NCBI GenBank assembly: GCA_015059925.1
Contig: SUZL01000010.1
Coordinates: 24,536 to 88,535, forward strand
Source of the DNA: Rikenellaceae bacterium
Lineage (GTDB): Bacteria; Bacteroidota; Bacteroidia; Bacteroidales; Rikenellaceae
DNA length: 64,000 nt
Direction of reading: 5' to 3'
Shown: piece by piece, positions 43,267 through 52,000 of the stretch
How positions within the stretch are numbered: position 1 is the stretch's first letter
Layout: the number at the start of each line of letters is the position of its first letter
Notes under the pieces: model-generated
What the model was told of the DNA's origin: nothing
The model's database searches: none
What the model saw: the letters and a program-made list of their open reading frames with translations, nothing else
Position numbers and translations under genes: made by a program

Positions 43267-43752
43267 ATGAAACTCAACTCAAAAAGCAATTACGAACATT
43301 TAGCCGAGTGGATCGACCTCTGGCAGGATCAACTCTTCCGCTACGCCTTCCTCCGCTTGGGCAACCGCAGCGACGCGGAGGATGTTGTGCAGGAGGCTTT
43401 CCTGAAGGTGGCCGCAACGACGACCACCCTCACAAACCCCAAGGCCTACCTCTTTCGCATCGTCGCCAACCGCTCGATTGACATCCTACGCGAGCGAAAC
43501 CGTTTGACTACACTCGAGGAGCGCATCGCAGCCCCCTCGGCGAGCGACGATTGGGAGGCCGAGCAGGAGCAACGCCGCATCGAGCAACTCCTCAGCCGCC
43601 TGCCCGAACAGCAGAGCGAGGTGATACGCCTGCACATCCACTGTTCGCTGAAATTCACCGAGATCGCCGAGATGCTGGAGACCCCCGCCTCGACCATCAA
43701 GAGCCGTTTCACGAGCGGCATCGAACGACTGAAACAACTATTAATCAACTAA
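43267..43752 (+). CDS. ECF-type RNA polymerase sigma factor
   Basis: 161 residues with region 2 (L-F-R-Y-A-F-L-R-L-G-N-R-S-D-A-E-D-V-V-Q-E-A-F) and region 4 with a helix-turn-helix (L-H-I-H-C-S-L-K-F-T-E-I-A-E-M-L-E-T-P-A-S-T-I-K), joined by a short linker; region 3 is absent, as in all ECF factors. Its stop is 13 bases before the start of the putative anti-sigma gene, so they form an operon. Targets unknown; a palindrome lies just upstream. Confidence 0.93.
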   Translation: MKLNSKSNYEHLAEWIDLWQDQLFRYAFLRLGNRSDAEDVVQEAFLKVAATTTTLTNPKAYLFRIVANRSIDILRERNRLTTLEERIAAPSASDDWEAEQEQRRIEQLLSRLPEQQSEVIRLHIHCSLKFTEIAEMLETPASTIKSRFTSGIERLKQLLIN

Positions 43753-43765
43753 AACTCACTCAACT

Positions 43766-45025
43766 ATGAAAAACTCATATTCATCACCCGACGAGCAGAT
43801 CATCTCTATGCTCACCCCGCAGGTCGAGCTTAAGCCCTCGGCCGATATGCGCTCACGCATCCTCGCCGCAGCCGCCCATCAGCAAGCCCAGCAAGCCTCG
43901 CAACAGGCTGCCCAGCCGAAGGCCCGTACGCGCCGCCTGAGCTATTGGCTCGGAGCAGCGGCATCTGCAGCCGCAGTTGTGGCCATCGCCATCACTCTCA
44001 CGCTCAACTCACCCGCCTACGCCGCCCGCCGCTACTTCTCGCAAGCGCTCATCGTGATGCAGGAAGCCAAGACGATGGTACTGAAGGGCAGTCTTCGCAC
44101 CGATGCAAACGAGTCGATCGACTACATCAACCCGCAGGCCGACTTCGTACCCGCCACGGTTAAGGTCATCTACGACGATCAGATGTTGTTCTCGATCGAG
44201 AAGAAGGGCGGCCGCACGGTGCTCTACAAGGGCGCTGACGACACGGGCGATTATGTGTATCAGTGGGCCAATTTCAACAACTCCCTCACGGGCTGGAAGA
44301 GCCAGCACGCCGGCTTTGTCAATGACGAGCTCGAGGCCATACTCAACCCCCACCTGCTGCTCGAGGCCGAGTACCGCACCGCCGAGCGCAACAAAGGCTC
44401 GAACTACGTGATCACGGAGGTCGGCGAGATGGTCGTCGTAAGAGTCTCTACAACGGCTCAGGGCGATTACTCGGAGAGCGACTATATGCTCAACACCTCA
44501 CTCGCCGAGGCCAACACGCAGCGCGAGTACACCTTCGACAAGGGCACGGGCCTGCTCCAGAAGTTGCGCATCGTGATTATGATCGACGACAAGCCCGTTA
44601 CGATTCTTGAGAGCGAGAGCATCGACTACAACGTCCCCCTGACCGCGGCCGATCTCTACGACAAGGCCATCTTTGATAGCATCACCTTCAACGATATGGA
44701 GATTAAGGTCGAGGCATCATCACCGCTTATCGGCATCGAGGCCGACGAGGCTGCCGAGATTATCCTCAAGGCGATGCAGACGTGGGACAGCGAGATTCTC
44801 AATACTGCGATGTTCTATTTTAAGGGCGATTTGATGAAGGTCGTGGAGGAGCGCTACAAGGGCGTGGAGGTGCGCTCCATCGGCAAGGCGCAATCGTCGG
44901 GACTCTATCCGGGTAAGTTTGTCAAGTGCAAAGTCATTATGCCCGACGGCAGCAAGGAGACGCTGAGGCTCGCCCTGCGCAACGACAACCGACAAGGCGT
45001 ATGGGTTGTAGATGGAGGATTGTAG
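43766..45025 (+). CDS. Putative anti-sigma factor with large periplasmic domain
   Basis: 419 residues. The N terminus is short and cytoplasmic-like (S-P-D-E-Q-I-I-S-M-L-T-P-Q-V-E-L) with a Gln/Ala-rich segment. One membrane helix follows (about 65-83: A-A-A-S-A-A-A-V-V-A-I-A-I-T-L). The remaining 330 residues are mostly beta-strand-like and probably periplasmic (V-K-V-I-Y-D-D-Q-M-L-F-S-I-E-K-K, Y-V-I-T-E-V-G-E-M-V-V-V-R), reminiscent of LolA/MucB-like sensor domains. The topology and its place 13 bases after an ECF sigma gene suggest an anti-sigma factor that senses the envelope. A zinc anti-sigma motif is not seen, so this stays a prediction. Confidence 0.6.
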   Translation: MKNSYSSPDEQIISMLTPQVELKPSADMRSRILAAAAHQQAQQASQQAAQPKARTRRLSYWLGAAASAAAVVAIAITLTLNSPAYAARRYFSQALIVMQEAKTMVLKGSLRTDANESIDYINPQADFVPATVKVIYDDQMLFSIEKKGGRTVLYKGADDTGDYVYQWANFNNSLTGWKSQHAGFVNDELEAILNPHLLLEAEYRTAERNKGSNYVITEVGEMVVVRVSTTAQGDYSESDYMLNTSLAEANTQREYTFDKGTGLLQKLRIVIMIDDKPVTILESESIDYNVPLTAADLYDKAIFDSITFNDMEIKVEASSPLIGIEADEAAEIILKAMQTWDSEILNTAMFYFKGDLMKVVEERYKGVEVRSIGKAQSSGLYPGKFVKCKVIMPDGSKETLRLALRNDNRQGVWVVDGGL

Positions 45026-45046
45026 AACTCAACCATAAGCATTAAC

Positions 45047-45074
45047 AAAGGCGAGCCTTCGGGCCCGCCTTTTT
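45047..45074 (+). terminator. Terminator of the ECF sigma operon
   Basis: AAAGGCG-AGCC-TTCG-GGCC-CGCCTTT with a T-run, 21 bases after the anti-sigma stop. Confidence 0.85.
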
Positions 45075-45083
45075 CTATTAAAC

Positions 45084-45115
45084 AAAAAAGCTGATCCCCA
45101 ACGGAATCAGCTTTT
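45084..45115 (-). terminator. Terminator of rpsF-rpsR-rplI
   Basis: AAAAAAGCTGAT and AATCAGCTTTTA pair around CCCCAACGG; on the minus strand the stem ends in TTTTTT. It lies beyond repeat copy D, so copy D is inside the transcript's 3' untranslated region. Confidence 0.8.
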
Positions 45116-45121
45116 AATATA

Positions 45122-45244
45122 TTTTGCTTGTATTAAAGTGGCTTTTCAAGGCTTGCGAAGATTTCAAAAGCGGAGTTTACTTGGCGTAAATGAGCATTTT
45201 GAAATCGAGCGTAACGCCGAAAAGACCTTTAAGACAACAAAATT
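45122..45244 (-). repeat. Dispersed 3'-UTR stem-loop element, copy D
   Basis: The most divergent copy. TTTTGCTTGTATTAAAG and its partner CTTTAAGACAACAAAA are inverted repeats. Inner helix GATTTCAAAA / ATTTTGAAATC and apical hairpin TTTAC-TTGGC-GTAAA keep pairing with different bases from copies A to C. The motif AAGGCTTGCGAAG is conserved. The right end overlaps the TAA stop codon of rplI. Confidence 0.75.
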
Positions 45245-45683
45245 ACTCCTCAGCTACAACTGACAAAGCCACAGTAGCCTTCACCTCGCGGTGGAGCTTA
45301 ATCTCAGCGGTGTACTCACCTACGGTCTTGATAGACTCTACGGTGATAGCCTTGCGATCAACCACAACCTCCTTGGCAGCCAAAGCCTCAGCAACGTCAG
45401 CCGAAGTTACAGCACCGAAGATCTTACCCTCCTCAGCCTTAACGGTGATAACCAAAGGCAGGTTAGCGATCTTCTCAGCCAATGCCTGAGCGTCAGCCAG
45501 AATCTTAGCGTCCTTGTGAGCACGCTGGCGCAGGTTCTCAGCCAATACCTTCTTAGCCGAAGCGGTAGCAGCCTTAGCGAAACCCTGAGGAATCAAGTAA
45601 TTGTTTGCGTAACCGGGCTTTACGTTAACGATGTCGTTAGCATAACCCAAGTTCTCTACGTCTTTGATAAGAATAACTTCCAT
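45243..45683 (-). CDS. rplI: 50S ribosomal protein L9
   Basis: 146 residues. The L9 N-domain starts M-E-V-I-L-I-K-D-V-E-N-L-G and contains V-K-P-G-Y-A-N-N-Y-L-I-P-Q-G-F-A. The helix that links to the C-domain is lysine- and alanine-rich. Last gene of rpsF-rpsR-rplI; 19 bases separate it from rpsR. Its stop codon merges with repeat copy D. Confidence 0.96.
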   Translation of the reverse strand: MEVILIKDVENLGYANDIVNVKPGYANNYLIPQGFAKAATASAKKVLAENLRQRAHKDAKILADAQALAEKIANLPLVITVKAEEGKIFGAVTSADVAEALAAKEVVVDRKAITVESIKTVGEYTAEIKLHREVKATVALSVVAEE

Positions 45684-45702
45684 ATTGCTCTCCTCCTCTT
45701 AA

Positions 45703-45981
45703 TTATTTCATACAATCGGTTACGAACGGCAGAATAGCCAAGTGGCGAGCGCGCTTTACAGCCTGAGCCACCTTCTTCTGGAACTTCTGTGAGGTACCGG
45801 TCAAACGGCGGGGAAGGATCTTACCCTGCTCGTTGAGGAACTTCTTCAGGAACTCACCGTCCTTATAATCTACGTACTTGATACCGAGCTTCTTGAAGCG
45901 GCAGTACTTCTTCTTCTTTACATCTACTGATACGGGATTCAGGTAACGAATCTCACCGCCCTTTACATTCTCCTGTGCCAT
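45703..45981 (-). CDS. rpsR: 30S ribosomal protein S18
   Basis: 92 residues. Conserved elements: [35 protein letters not shown] and [11 protein letters not shown]18 pairs with S6 on the platform of the 30S subunit. It lies three bases after rpsF. Confidence 0.96.
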   Translation of the reverse strand: MAQENVKGGEIRYLNPVSVDVKKKKYCRFKKLGIKYVDYKDGEFLKKFLNEQGKILPRRLTGTSQKFQKKVAQAVKRARHLAILPFVTDCMK

Positions 45982-45984
45982 AGT

Positions 45985-46332
45985 TTACTCCTCCTGTGAT
46001 TTGTTAGCAAGCTTTGCACGACGCTTAGCAGAGTACTCTACAGCGAACTTGTCCTGCTTGAAAGTTAAGAAACGAATGATTCGCTCGTCACGACGGTAGC
46101 CGGTCTCGAGCTTGTTGATGAGTGCACCCTCACCCTCGAACTCTACGAGGAAGTAGAAACCGGTGGTCTTCTTCTGAATGGGATAAGCGAGCTTCTTGAG
46201 GCCCCAGTTCTCCACATTTACGATCTGACCGCCGTTCTCGGTGATGATACCCTGGAATTTGTCAGCAACCTCCTTCACCTGAGCATCCGAAAGGACGGGA
46301 GTGACAATGAAAACGGTTTCGTAATTGTTCAT
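45985..46332 (-). CDS. rpsF: 30S ribosomal protein S6
   Basis: 115 residues from the ATG at 46332 ([10 protein letters not shown]); a longer frame exists but overlaps the promoter. Typical S6 ferredoxin-like fold: [28 protein letters not shown], and [10 protein letters not shown]. First gene of the rpsF-rpsR-rplI operon. Confidence 0.96.
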   Translation of the reverse strand: MNNYETVFIVTPVLSDAQVKEVADKFQGIITENGGQIVNVENWGLKKLAYPIQKKTTGFYFLVEFEGEGALINKLETGYRRDERIIRFLTFKQDKFAVEYSAKRRAKLANKSQEE

Positions 46333-46373
46333 AATTGATTTAATTAAATTGTTGTTTTTGCTTTTTAGCGGCA

Positions 46374-46403
46374 CAAAGGTACGAATATTTTTTCGAAAAC
46401 AAA
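46374..46403 (-). promoter_or_regulatory. Promoter for rpsF-rpsR-rplI
   Basis: Minus-strand TTTG (46400-46403), 18-base spacer, TACCTTTG (46374-46381), the same -7 box as tRNA-Glu. The leader is about 35 bases. Confidence 0.7.
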
Positions 46404-46443
46404 ATTTTTTCTCAAATTATTCACACAATGTGAGATATATCAC

Positions 46444-46478
46444 AAAAAACAAAGTGCCCGACTCAGCCGCGGCACCTT
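46444..46478 (-). terminator. Terminator after the permease/ABM operon
   Basis: Minus strand AAGGTGCC and GGGCACTTT form a stem, followed by GTTTTTTG; it starts 13 bases after the stop codon of the last ABM gene. Confidence 0.75.
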
Positions 46479-46490
46479 GCTTTATTACGT

Positions 46491-46871
46491 TTAGTCAATC
46501 ATCACCCTTCGGAACGTACCCTTAAAATCGGGATCATTAATTCCACGACACTCCTCCGAATGGAGCTTAACGTGAGGCTGTGAGTTGTGCTTTTGATGGG
46601 CCTCAACACTTGACCACACCTCGTCGATAAAGAAGATGGTAGGATCGGTCGGCGACTGATAGATCTCATACACCTCGCAACCCTCCTCCTTGAGCGTCGC
46701 CTCGCGGCACTTGAGGAACGAATCACGCAATGTTGCCACGTGCTCGGGCTTAACCTTACGAACAATGTTAAGCAGGAGTTTCTTACCCTCGGGCTGCTCC
46801 TGAGCTTGTGCGAAATCAGCAAATGCAAAGAGTGCAACAACGCACATCAATACTTTGAATAGTTTTTTCAT
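46491..46871 (-). CDS. Secreted ABM-domain protein (putative quinol monooxygenase type), single domain
   Basis: 126 residues. A signal peptide (M-K-K-L-F-K-V-L-M-C-V-V-A-L-F-A-F-A-D-F) ends A-Q-A-Q. The mature part is one ferredoxin-like ABM domain: L-L-N-I-V-R-K-V-K-P-E-H-V-A-T-L-R-D, C-E-V-Y-E-I-Y-Q-S-P-T-D-P-T-I-F-F, H-V-K-L-H-S-E-E-C. ABM domains (YgiN-like) are usually cytoplasmic, so export is odd. It follows its two-domain relative after 20 bases, and the two share long identical stretches (T-L-R-D-S-F-L-K, E-A-T-L-K-E-E-G-C-E), a sign of duplication. Function unknown. Confidence 0.75.
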   Translation of the reverse strand: MKKLFKVLMCVVALFAFADFAQAQEQPEGKKLLLNIVRKVKPEHVATLRDSFLKCREATLKEEGCEVYEIYQSPTDPTIFFIDEVWSSVEAHQKHNSQPHVKLHSEECRGINDPDFKGTFRRVMID

Positions 46872-46891
46872 TATGGCTATTTTATAGTTTA

Positions 46892-47572
46892 TTACTTGAT
46901 AAAGATCTTATGCACCTTGGTCTTGAACGAGGGCTCGTTAATTCCCTGACACTCCTCCGAGTGTACCTTCGAGTGGGGTAGCGTGCTATGGATGGTGTGC
47001 GCCTCGTCCGTAGTCCACAACTCGTAGATAAGGAAGATGGTGGGATCGAGCACCGACTGATAAATCTCAAAAGCCTCGCAACCCTCCTCCTTGAGCGTAG
47101 CCTCGCGGCTCTTGAGGAACGAGTCGCGCAGCGTCGAGATATGCTCGGGCTTAACCTTGCGGATGATGTTCATCCACAGACGCTCGCCCGTAGGCTCGCC
47201 GCCAATGTATGCGCGGTGCACAAAGCCCTTGTACTCGGGATCACTTGCAGCACCCATCTCGCTTATCAGGGTTTTCAGATGATCGGTTGCCGAGTGAGCC
47301 TGATGACCGGCATCGTTGCGCCACACCTCATAGAATACGTACGCCTGCGGATCCAGACACGAGCGGAAAATCTCATACTCCACCGTACCCGCCTCCTTCA
47401 ATGTCTCCACGCGGCACTTGAGGAACGCCTCGGGCAGGTCGCCCATACCCCCGTCCTTCTCACGACGGAACACATTGGTCAAAATGTTCTTATCGGCCGT
47501 CTGGGCCAGAACAACATCTGTCGCCATCAACAATGCAACGGCACACATTGCAAATTTGAAAATCTTTCTCAT
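46892..47572 (-). CDS. Secreted protein with two ABM domains
   Basis: 226 residues with a signal peptide (M-R-K-I-F-K-F-A-M-C-A-V-A-L-L-M-A). It has two ABM-type repeats. The first (about 25-120) includes A-F-L-K-C-R-V-E-T-L-K-E-A-G and Y-V-F-Y-E-V-W. The second (about 130-225) includes S-F-L-K-S-R-E-A-T-L-K-E-E-G-C-E, I-F-L-I-Y-E-L-W and H-S-E-E-C-Q-G-I-N. The second repeat is closer to the neighbouring single-domain gene than to its own first repeat, so a gene or domain duplication is likely. It is 20 bases downstream of the permease gene. The substrate and cofactor are unknown. Confidence 0.75.
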   Translation of the reverse strand: MRKIFKFAMCAVALLMATDVVLAQTADKNILTNVFRREKDGGMGDLPEAFLKCRVETLKEAGTVEYEIFRSCLDPQAYVFYEVWRNDAGHQAHSATDHLKTLISEMGAASDPEYKGFVHRAYIGGEPTGERLWMNIIRKVKPEHISTLRDSFLKSREATLKEEGCEAFEIYQSVLDPTIFLIYELWTTDEAHTIHSTLPHSKVHSEECQGINEPSFKTKVHKIFIK

Positions 47573-47592
47573 AGTTTTATCGGCTCTTATGA

Positions 47593-48831
47593 TTAGTTTT
47601 CTTTAAGTTTGAATCCTAACGCCTCCACAGCCGCGCGCACCTGTTCGCGCGTTACGCGACCACGCACTACGGCGCGTCCCGTCGGCAAATCCACCTCGGC
47701 CGACTCTGCACCCTCCAATGCCGCCAACGCCTTCTCCACATTGGCGCGACAATGGTTGCAACGCATACCCTCGACGTAGAATGTCTGCTCGCTCTGTTGC
47801 TCTACGTCGCACGCCTCACAGCCGCACTCCACCTCGGGGCCCCGTCTAAATCTTCTTATGAGCGCATTTACCAGCAGCGCCACCATCACAACCGAGCAGA
47901 CAATGTTGAACCATCCCTGTCCGCGACCAGCACCCGCCGCCATAGCGTCGATCGACTCGGTGAACCACTCGCGCGGCAAAAGATAATCCACCGCCAATCC
48001 GAACGCCATCGCACCGCCCACGATCGAGAGCAGGTAGAGCATCAGCGAGCGTCGGCCCATCACCTTGCCCACCACCAACATCGAGGCTGCATTGACCGCA
48101 GGGCCTGCCATCAGCAGCACCAGCGCCGTACCGGGCGAGAGGCCCTTTAACATCAGCGCCACAGCGATAGGAATCGATCCCGTCGCGCAGAGATACATCG
48201 GCATAGCGAATAACAACACCACAACCATACTCAGCAGCGAGTTATCGGCAAACAGCGCGAAGAACGACGCGGGCACAAACACCGTAATGAGTCCGGCCAC
48301 TACCAAACCCACCACCAGCCAGCGGCCAATATCCTGCATCATATCGACAAAGGCATACTTCAGCGCCTTGCGAATCTTGCCGCCAAACGACAGCACCGGC
48401 TCCTTCTGCGCCTCAATCTCCTCGGCCACCGCCACGTCCTTCTTGTCAAACATATTAACCACCTGTCCGCCAAAAAGTGCCGTTACCAGAGCCGCTACGG
48501 GGCGCAGCAGAGCAAAGGGCAAACCCATCAGCGAGTAGGTTGCAAATATCGAATCTACGCCCGTCTGCGGCGTAGCGATCAGAAACGACACAGCCGCACC
48601 CTTCGATGCGCCCTCCTTACGCAGCGACATCGCCGTCGGAATCACTCCGCACGAACAGAGCGGCAGGGGCACACCCAGCAGGGCGGCATTGACTACCGAA
48701 CGGAACGACGAGCCACCCAGATAGCGGCGATACAATCGGCTCGGCACAAATGCGTGCATCACACCCGCCAGCAGGAATCCGAGCAGCAGGTATGGCGACA
48801 TTTTATTTACAAGAGCTATAATCTCACTCAT
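47593..48831 (-). CDS. SO_0444-type Cu/Zn efflux permease with C-terminal HMA domain
   Basis: 412 residues. Two blocks of membrane helices make the permease domain (about 1-330). The first contains the signature P-L-P-L-C-S-C-G-V-I-P, with a Cys-x-Cys that could carry metal; the second has Y-L-C-A-T-G-S-I-P-I-A-V-A-L. A short cysteine-rich linker follows (C-G-C-E-A-C), then a heavy-metal-associated domain (about 345-412) with M-R-C-N-H-C. This is the architecture of the SO_0444 family of putative copper/zinc efflux transporters. It is first in an operon with two secreted ABM proteins, starting at a clear promoter. Confidence 0.87.
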   Translation of the reverse strand: MSEIIALVNKMSPYLLLGFLLAGVMHAFVPSRLYRRYLGGSSFRSVVNAALLGVPLPLCSCGVIPTAMSLRKEGASKGAAVSFLIATPQTGVDSIFATYSLMGLPFALLRPVAALVTALFGGQVVNMFDKKDVAVAEEIEAQKEPVLSFGGKIRKALKYAFVDMMQDIGRWLVVGLVVAGLITVFVPASFFALFADNSLLSMVVVLLFAMPMYLCATGSIPIAVALMLKGLSPGTALVLLMAGPAVNAASMLVVGKVMGRRSLMLYLLSIVGGAMAFGLAVDYLLPREWFTESIDAMAAGAGRGQGWFNIVCSVVMVALLVNALIRRFRRGPEVECGCEACDVEQQSEQTFYVEGMRCNHCRANVEKALAALEGAESAEVDLPTGRAVVRGRVTREQVRAAVEALGFKLKEN

Positions 48832-48872
48832 CGTAATTTCATTTTTTATTTAACATCAACGATAATCCACAG

Positions 48873-48902
48873 CAAAGATAGTCGATTTATCCTTAATGCA
48901 AA
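48873..48902 (-). promoter_or_regulatory. Promoter for the permease/ABM operon
   Basis: Minus-strand TTTG (48899-48902), 18-base spacer, TATCTTTG (48873-48880); leader about 35 bases. Confidence 0.72.
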
Positions 48903-48982
48903 TAAGCATAACTACTTAAATTACCCCAATCTCGCACAGCCCTTCGGTCTCTTCTAATGGAGCCGCACAGCGGCGACCGAAG

Positions 48983-49054
48983 CCCCTGCCTGAGGCGGGG
49001 GTTGGGGGTGGGTCAGAGACTGTTAATGCGGCCAACGGCCGCAAGGTTGGCCGC
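48983..49054. other. GC-rich palindromic segment downstream of metH
   Basis: In the 248-base gap between the permease and metH there is CCCCTGCCTGAGGCGGGG (a hairpin followed by two G-runs, GGGGTTGGGGGTGGG). Then a perfect 9-bp hairpin follows, GCGGCCAAC / GTTGGCCGC (49028-49036, 49046-49054). No T-run follows on the metH side. The G-runs could form a quadruplex. No ORF fits. Confidence 0.4.
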
Positions 49055-49079
49055 CAGAAGCAATATCCGAGTCCCCTAC

Positions 49080-52000
49080 TTAAAAATACTTCGCACAGCG
49101 AGAGGCTATATACACGCCGCACACCGACGCCTGCGGATACATCGCGCCGTTCTCCGTCAGGCGGATTCCGATCCTCTCCGCCCCGAGCAACCGCGCCAGC
49201 GGGAATATCGCGCGCTGATCTCCGAGCGACGGATAACCAACGGCGGGCCTGATACCCCGAAACGCCCCCTGAAACATCTCCCTCGGCGAGAGCTCCTCGT
49301 CGGGCGCATAGCCCCACAATTCGCGTCTTACCTTCGCGTGCAGCCACTCCGAAGCCGCCTCGACCAATCTGTCGCCCACGCTCTGCATCAGTAGCGCCGC
49401 ATATTGATCACCCTCGGTCTTGAGTCGCTCCAACTCCTGCGCGAACGACTGCGACACAGTCACGGCAAATGCCCCGACATAATCCTCGGGCGCAACAAAA
49501 TCCGCGAGCGAGAGTGCCACGCCATCGGCATTGGGCTTCGCCTGTCGCGGTGCGACGATACGCTCCGCAACGCTCTTGCCGCCACAGCAGCTGCACCCCT
49601 CGGCGTGCTTTAGCTCGATGTAATCCTCTCCGCCTCGCGCCTCAAAGAATCCCACTCGCGCCACCAGATGGTGCTGCATCCTATCGAGCAACTGCTCGGC
49701 CTCGGCGCGAATCTGCTCGGCCTCGGCGCTACCCTTACGCACACGCCAAAGATTGTAGAAGTGAATCCAATTTATATAGGGTCGCACCTGCTCAAGCGCA
49801 ATCTGCAACTCCCTAACACCCAAGAAAGTCGGTCTTACGATCTGCTCCTTCGACCAATCGATCTTCGGTCGCTGCGGCTCCTCCTTCTCGCCGCCACTCT
49901 GCGCCTGCAACCCGTCGCGCAGACGCTGCTGCTCACGGCGTAGCTCCTCGATTATCTGCTCACGCTCACGGCCCGACAGGCGTAGCGCCAGAATCGGATT
50001 TTGCGACGCATCCTTCAGGTGGAACACAGACCCATCATAGAGTGGCGCAATCTTCGCCGCCGTATGCAGAGCCGACGTGGTAGCACCACCGATAAAGAGC
50101 GGCACGCTCACTTCCGCCGCCTTCAGCTCACTCGCCACGCGGCACATCTCATCGAGCGACGGAGTGATCAATCCGCTTAGACCGATATAATCCACCCTCT
50201 GCCGCAGTGCCTCCTCAACGATTCGCTCCGAGGGCACCATCACGCCGAGGTCAATCACCTCGAAGTTGTTGCACGCCAGCACCACCGCAGCTATATTCTT
50301 TCCAATGTCGTGAACGTCGCCCTTGACCGTCGCCACAAGATAACGCCCTGCGCTGCTGCCGCCCGAGCTACACTGCTCGATGTGCGGGCGCAGAATCTCT
50401 ACGGCACGTTTCATCGTGCGGGCGGTCTTGACCACCTGCGGCAGGAACATCTTACCCTCGCCAAAGAGCCTTCCCACAAGCGTCATACCCTCCATCAGCG
50501 GGCCCTCGATAATCTCCGTCGGCGAAGCGTACTCCGCAAGTGCCTGTCGCAGGTCCACCTCCAGATACTCCTCCTCGCCACGTTGCAGCGCCGTCATCAG
50601 TCGCTCCTGCAAGGGTACCGCCTCCCGATTCTCGACCTTTGCGGTCTGCTCCACCGCGCCTTTATACTGCTCGGCCATCGCCACCAGCCGCTCCGTTGCA
50701 TCCTCCCTGCGGCATAGCACCACATCTTCCAACGCCTCGCGCAGCGCCTCGGGAATATCCTCATACATCACCTTCGTCGAGGGATTCACGATAGCCATAT
50801 CCATTCCCGCGCGGATTGCGTGGTAGAGAAATACGGCGTGCATCGCCTCGCGCAGGTAATTATTTCCTCTGAACGAGAACGAGAGATTGCTCACGCCACC
50901 ACTCACGCGCGCACCCTGCAGATTCTTGTGAATCCACTCCGTTGCGCGGATAAAATCCAACGCATAGGCATCGTGCTCGCGCATACCCGTTGCTATGGTC
51001 AGGATGTTGGGATCGAAGATTATATCACGCGGATCAAAGCCAACCTCCTCGGTCAGAATCCGATAGGCTCGCTCGCACACCTCCACCTTTCGCTCAAGCG
51101 AGGTCGCCTGTCCCTGCTCGTCGAATGCCATCACGACCAGCGCCGCCCCTAGCTCCCTGACTCGTCGGGCACGCTCTATGAAGCGTTGCTCACCCTCCTT
51201 GAGCGAGAGCGAATTGACGATAGCCTTACCCTGAATCGTCTTCAGCGCCGCCTCGATCACCTCGAAACGCGACGAATCGACCATCCACGGCAGTCGTGCC
51301 ACCTCGGGATCGGAGGCCATAAGATTGAGGAAGTGAACCATCCTCTGCTGCGCATCAATCATCGCATCGTCCATATTCACATCCAGCACCATCGCCCCGT
51401 CGCGCACCTGCGCACGCGCTATGGCCAACGCCTCGTCATACTTCTCCTCGCTGATGAGCCGCAGGAACTTCCGACTTCCCGCCACATTGCATCGCTCGCC
51501 CACGTTGATAAACGCTCCCTGATCGGCGAATGCGTCCAGTCCCGCCAGCCACTTCACGCTCTTTTCCGACGGCCGTCGCACCTTCTCGGCGCGAGCCGCT
51601 ACCTGAGCAATAAGGCGTATATGTTCGGGCGTTGTTCCGCAACAGCCGCCCACGATATTTACCAATCCCTGCTCCACAAACTGCTCCACCCATCGGGCCA
51701 TCCGTTCGGGCGTCTGGTCATACCGGCCCATCTGGTCGGGCATTCCCGCATTGGGGTGGGCACTCACATAGTAGGGTGCATCCAAAAGTTGCTTTAGATA
51801 TGGCATCATCTGCTCAGCACCGAACGAGCAGTTGAGTCCCACCGACAGCAGCTCGACGTGCCCCACCGAGGCCATCATCGCCTCCAGCGTCTGCCCCGCC
51901 AACATTCGCCCTGCGGCATCGGCAATCGTCGCCGAGAGCATAATCGGCAACTTGCGCCCCTTCAGCGCAAAGACCGCCTCGGCCGCTGCAAGTGCCGCCT

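Noticed and set aside
46491..47572. Antibiotic biosynthesis cluster because of ABM domains
   Set aside because: ABM is only a fold name; no polyketide or peptide synthase genes are near, and both proteins are exported.
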